From: an uncultured Muribaculum sp.
Lineage (GTDB): Bacteria > Bacteroidota > Bacteroidia > Bacteroidales > Muribaculaceae
NCBI GenBank assembly: GCA_910589555.1
Contig: CAJUTE010000011.1
Coordinates: forward strand, 1-64,000
DNA length: 64,000 nucleotides
Direction: 5' to 3'
The position numbers and the translations under genes were made by a program. The notes beneath the pieces were generated by a model, which saw nothing but the letters and a program-made list of their open reading frames with translations, did not search any database and was not told the DNA's origin. Each line of letters begins with the position of its first letter. The stretch's first letter is position 1. Below, in pieces: positions 60,889-64,000 of the stretch.

Positions 60889-62400
60889 ATGATACACCTT
60901 AAAACGCTAATTCTATCATGCCTGATTATATTGTCAGGCAACAACATGGCGACAAGCCAAAATATATTTGAAATCAGCGACAGCACTGCCTGCTCCGATT
61001 CTATAATCACAGAATTATTCAAGGAGACATCATTCGTGATTAAAGGAGAAATGTCGCCACGCTGGGAGGGCTCACTTGATCTCGCCGTCACCGACCCCAT
61101 AAAGAACCACCGCCACACATTGAAGACCACCGCCGGCAACAGATTTGAATGCGTAGTCCCAATGCGCGGCACCTTGCAACAGATATACCTCTATGTGCCG
61201 GGGACGGCACAAATCCCGGTATGCGCCGGCGACACCATAACCCTGATGCTCGATGACGACGATATGACACTCTCCTCCTCTCGCCATGATGCCGACCTCG
61301 ACTTAAAGCTCGCTTCGACAATATTCCGAAAGATGAGAAAACGGGAGTACGAGCTGAACAACCTCTTCAATTCCTACATCAACGAATCGCGGATGTTTTC
61401 GGTGCAAAACACCGGCACCGACTCTATCAAAAACCGGACCATCCAACGATTCAGGGAGTATAACGACATGAATAAAACACTGATCGACACATTCATTCAG
61501 CACCACGGAACACCACGGTTGGAAAAATATTTCAGATACAGCGGATTCTACAAAACTCTGAAATGGGTATCGTTTTGCCGCGTCGATCTCCCGACGCTCA
61601 ATCCCTCACTCCAGCTCAACGACACCACATCCCTGCCCTTTAACTCTTACGCCGACTCACTGCTGATGTATCCCGATTATCTGGATTTCATGATGGACTA
61701 TGTAAACATGGCTGTCAGCAGAATAAACGAGAACAGCCCCTCCGGAGCCGACATGAAAAACAGTTTTAAAATAAGATGGGAAATATCACCGTCGCCCGGT
61801 TTTGCCGATATGGCTAATTACAAAGACCTGAATACAGTATATTCTTATTATGGTCCAGATCAAGCGGCAAATGTGCTCGGATATGTGTTTGAGACCACCG
61901 GCAACCGTGAAATCAAAAATGAGATCTCCGGCTTGATGCCCGACCTGACAAAACTATGCAACGGGGAACCGGCGCCGCCTATAGCACTGAAAGACTGCGA
62001 CGGCAAGACCTATACCCTCGACAATTTTAAGGGCAAATACCTGTATCTCGATTTTTGGGACTTCGGATGCAAGCCTTGCATCGAGGAGTTCCGGTATATT
62101 CCCGAGTTGAAAAAACAGTTTGGAGAAAAGATAAAGAGTGTGGCTTTTGTCACCGTATGCGTGTCGCGACCATCCAAGAAAAAACTTGAGGCATTTGCCG
62201 CGCAACATGGCATGAATGAGCTTAATCTGATCCTCGACAAGAAGAATTCCGACAGTTGCTATGATGCAAACCTCCTCCCCACCTACGTGCTTATCGATCC
62301 CGAGGGACGGATTGTGGAATTCAACACCGCACGTCCTTCCGAAATTCTGAAAAAAGCCGCCGAAGGAACGCCAACCACATTTGAGCAATCACTTAACTGA
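60889..62400 (+). CDS. TlpA-like thioredoxin-fold lipid- or periplasmic protein
   Basis: A 503-residue exported protein. A signal peptide (about 1-24, ending MATSQ) leads to a DUF4369-like beta domain (about 30-130). A long helical middle (about 135-360) follows, then a TlpA/AhpC-TSA thioredoxin domain (about 365-500). The redox site is FWDFGCKPCIEEFRYIPELK with CKPC near residue 393, and the cis-Pro loop is LLPTYVLIDPEGRIVEF. Such modular Bacteroidetes proteins act as periplasmic thiol-disulfide reductases, often on cytochromes or surface proteins. Its partner is unknown. It stands alone between zupT and the helicase. Confidence 0.85.
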   Translation: MIHLKTLILSCLIILSGNNMATSQNIFEISDSTACSDSIITELFKETSFVIKGEMSPRWEGSLDLAVTDPIKNHRHTLKTTAGNRFECVVPMRGTLQQIYLYVPGTAQIPVCAGDTITLMLDDDDMTLSSSRHDADLDLKLASTIFRKMRKREYELNNLFNSYINESRMFSVQNTGTDSIKNRTIQRFREYNDMNKTLIDTFIQHHGTPRLEKYFRYSGFYKTLKWVSFCRVDLPTLNPSLQLNDTTSLPFNSYADSLLMYPDYLDFMMDYVNMAVSRINENSPSGADMKNSFKIRWEISPSPGFADMANYKDLNTVYSYYGPDQAANVLGYVFETTGNREIKNEISGLMPDLTKLCNGEPAPPIALKDCDGKTYTLDNFKGKYLYLDFWDFGCKPCIEEFRYIPELKKQFGEKIKSVAFVTVCVSRPSKKKLEAFAAQHGMNELNLILDKKNSDSCYDANLLPTYVLIDPEGRIVEFNTARPSEILKKAAEGTPTTFEQSLN

Positions 62401-62505
62401 ACACGATAAACGGTAATTTGACATTCTTGTCAGCAACAATCATCGGTAAACTGTTTTGTGTTGTATATAAAAAGAGTTTACTTTGCATTATAAAACAGTT
62501 TTACA

Positions 62506-63822
62506 ATGAAACAATCGGAAATTCTAAACAACATAGCGGGGAAAATGGGCATCGAGAGCCTCAACCCCATGCAAAAAGCAGTGATGGACTGCCAATCGAA
62601 GAACATCGTGCTCCTATCCCCTACCGGCTCGGGAAAAACATTGGGATTCAGCATAGCCATGCTTCAGTCGCTTCCCAAACCGTCGCCCGAGGTGAAGGCG
62701 GTGATCATCGCTCCGTCACGTGAACTTGTGACGCAGATCTACCGCGTGGTAAGGGATATCGCCACGGGCTACAAATGCGTAGCCCTTTACGGAGGACACT
62801 CGGTGAGCGATGAAAAAAAATCGTTGGGGCCTGCGCCAGACATCATCGTAGCCACACCGGGACGCCTTCTCGACCATCTGCAACGCAAACACGTAGATCT
62901 CTACAACACCAAGATACTCGTGCTCGACGAATACGACAAGTCACTGGAGCTCGGATTCCACGACGAGATGAAAAAGATAATCCGCACGATGCCCAATCTT
63001 TCACGCATAATCCTGACCTCGGCAACACGCTTGCAGGAGATGCCCGAATTCTTGAAACTCAAGTCGCCCGAGACTCTCGACTTTCTTGACAATGGCAACA
63101 ATCCCGGCAAACGAATGTCGATCGTAGAGGTACCAAGTCCTGCCAATGACAAGCTCGACACACTCATCGACCTGCTGAAATCGCTGCAAAACGGCAAGGT
63201 GATCATATTCGTCAACCACCGTGAAAGCGCCGACCGAGTGTACCAAGGGCTCAGAAAAGCAGGATTGCCCGCAGGAATATACCATGGTGCCCTGGATCAA
63301 CTCGATCGCGAGAAAGCCGTGGATCTTCTCAACAACGGCACCACACCCATCCTTGTCTCAACCGACCTCGGCGCACGTGGACTCGACATCGACTCAGTGC
63401 ATTCAATCATCCACTACCACCAGCCGCTCACCGAAGAGACTTGGACACACCGCAACGGAAGAACGGCGCGAGTTGACGCCACCGGAACCATATATGTGAT
63501 CACATCCGAGAACGACAACATTCCGGAATACATGGAATTTGACCGCAGCTACTCCCCCTCGGGAAAATCGGACGATCCTATACGCAGCGATGTAGCCACA
63601 CTTTACTTCAATGCCGGAAAGAAAGAAAAAATATCCCGCGGCGACATAGTGGGATTCCTTATAAAGCAGTGCGGACTACAACCCGACACCATAGGCAAGA
63701 TAATAGTCAAAGACCATTCAGCGATAGCTGCGGTGCCTTTACAGAAGGCAAAAGAAGCCATTGCAAAATCGGCACAGGAAAAGCTGAAAGGAAAGCGTGT
63801 AAAAGTAACTCTAATGAAATAA
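62506..63822 (+). CDS. DEAD-box RNA helicase
   Basis: A 438-residue ATP-dependent RNA helicase. The Q-motif region NPMQKAVMDCQ precedes motif I SPTGSGKTLGF (about 40-50). Motif Ib is ATPGRLLDHL. Motif II reads DEYD (LVLDEYDKSLELGF) rather than DEAD, motif III is SAT, motif V ARGLDI and motif VI HRNGRTAR. A basic C-terminal tail (KLKGKRVKVTLMK) and a small domain may bind RNA, as in DbpA-type helicases. Bacteroidetes helicases with DEFD/DEYD are common. It acts in ribosome assembly or mRNA turnover. The next gene begins four bases after its stop. Confidence 0.9.
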   Translation: MKQSEILNNIAGKMGIESLNPMQKAVMDCQSKNIVLLSPTGSGKTLGFSIAMLQSLPKPSPEVKAVIIAPSRELVTQIYRVVRDIATGYKCVALYGGHSVSDEKKSLGPAPDIIVATPGRLLDHLQRKHVDLYNTKILVLDEYDKSLELGFHDEMKKIIRTMPNLSRIILTSATRLQEMPEFLKLKSPETLDFLDNGNNPGKRMSIVEVPSPANDKLDTLIDLLKSLQNGKVIIFVNHRESADRVYQGLRKAGLPAGIYHGALDQLDREKAVDLLNNGTTPILVSTDLGARGLDIDSVHSIIHYHQPLTEETWTHRNGRTARVDATGTIYVITSENDNIPEYMEFDRSYSPSGKSDDPIRSDVATLYFNAGKKEKISRGDIVGFLIKQCGLQPDTIGKIIVKDHSAIAAVPLQKAKEAIAKSAQEKLKGKRVKVTLMK

Positions 63823-63825
63823 TCA

Positions 63826-64000
63826 GTGGAAATACATAGCCTGAATTTCAACAATTGCAGCACAGGAGAATTGAAATCTCTCGTCTCTGTGCCACTACCC
63901 CACCATCTGCTCATAGGAAACGCATCGAGCGAAATAAACATATCCGACGATGCAGTCAGAAAGATGACTGAAACTGCGTTAAACCACTCAGCATCCATCA
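63826..64000 (+). CDS. Partial gene at window edge, unrecognised
   Basis: An open frame starts at GTG 63826-63828, four bases after the helicase stop, and runs to the window end without a stop (58 codons). It begins VEIHSLNFNNCSTGELKSLV and continues with LPHHLLIGNASSEINISDDA. Spacing suggests cotranscription with the helicase. The fragment is too short to name a family, and a longer antisense frame covers part of it, so the call is tentative. Confidence 0.5.
   Translation, partial: MEIHSLNFNNCSTGELKSLVSVPLPHHLLIGNASSEINISDDAVRKMTETALNHSASI

Noticed and set aside
1..64000. CRISPR arrays, rRNA genes and intact insertion sequences
   Set aside because: No regularly spaced repeats, rRNA signatures or complete transposase genes were seen. 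The only recombinase is a C-terminal fragment.

Overview
The window looks like chromosome of a gut Bacteroidales bacterium, most likely Muribaculaceae-like. This is an inference from gene families: a SusC/SusD pair, type V (Mfa/Fim) pili, a type IX secretion plug protein (DUF5103), DUF3575/DUF3868/DUF3109 proteins, an animal-type GT3 glycogen synthase and a single-chain pyruvate:ferredoxin oxidoreductase. Promoters fit as well: many intergenic regions carry the Bacteroidetes housekeeping pattern TTG, 19-20 bp, then TAnnTTTG. There is no rRNA, CRISPR array or intact transposase.

Layout. 1-4003 is a decayed accessory patch between two tRNA genes, Glu(CTC) and Arg(CCG). It starts with a promoter-to-terminator RNA that folds like 6S RNA. 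It then holds remains of a tailed prophage (tape-measure start, frameshifted tail chaperone, truncated S24 repressor, integrase C-terminus) and three small lipoprotein or membrane genes. 4092-7914 is a tight operon (ung, C_GCAxxG_C_C redox protein, T9SS plug, DUF3109, SGNH hydrolase). 8002-17803 is mostly core: an OmpH-like lipoprotein with an overlooked 47-residue membrane gene, pepD, a muramidase, an MFS carrier, a TonB-dependent-type barrel, cytidine deaminase and the yceD-rpmF-fabH block. A GH115 glucuronidase follows (17952-20327).

20553-29949 is a six-gene type V pilus operon read leftward. Its upstream region holds the most striking signal of the window: perfect 19-bp inverted repeats (30171-30189 and 30407-30425) enclosing 217 bp with a good promoter that now points into the pilus genes. 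This is the layout of an invertible phase-variation switch. Rightward lies malate dehydrogenase. 31635-35885 is glycogen metabolism (GT3 synthase, GT35 phosphorylase), followed by an acyltransferase. 37198-43059 is a self-contained regulatory module: a FtsX/MacB-type ABC exporter preceded by a clear sigma-54 (-24/-12) promoter, with a divergent NtrC-type regulator (NAFTGA instead of GAFTGA) and its histidine kinase. nifJ follows.

46872-57789 holds a secreted protein, an alpha/beta hydrolase, a mutarotase and a fucose locus (fucP, fucI, susD, susC). 57790-58772 is a gene-free kilobase with a promoter-terminator pair lacking a convincing gene, and repeats. The right end has a TPR membrane protein, a YhcG (DUF1016) relic, zupT, a TlpA-like thioredoxin protein, a DEAD-box helicase and a gene cut by the window edge.
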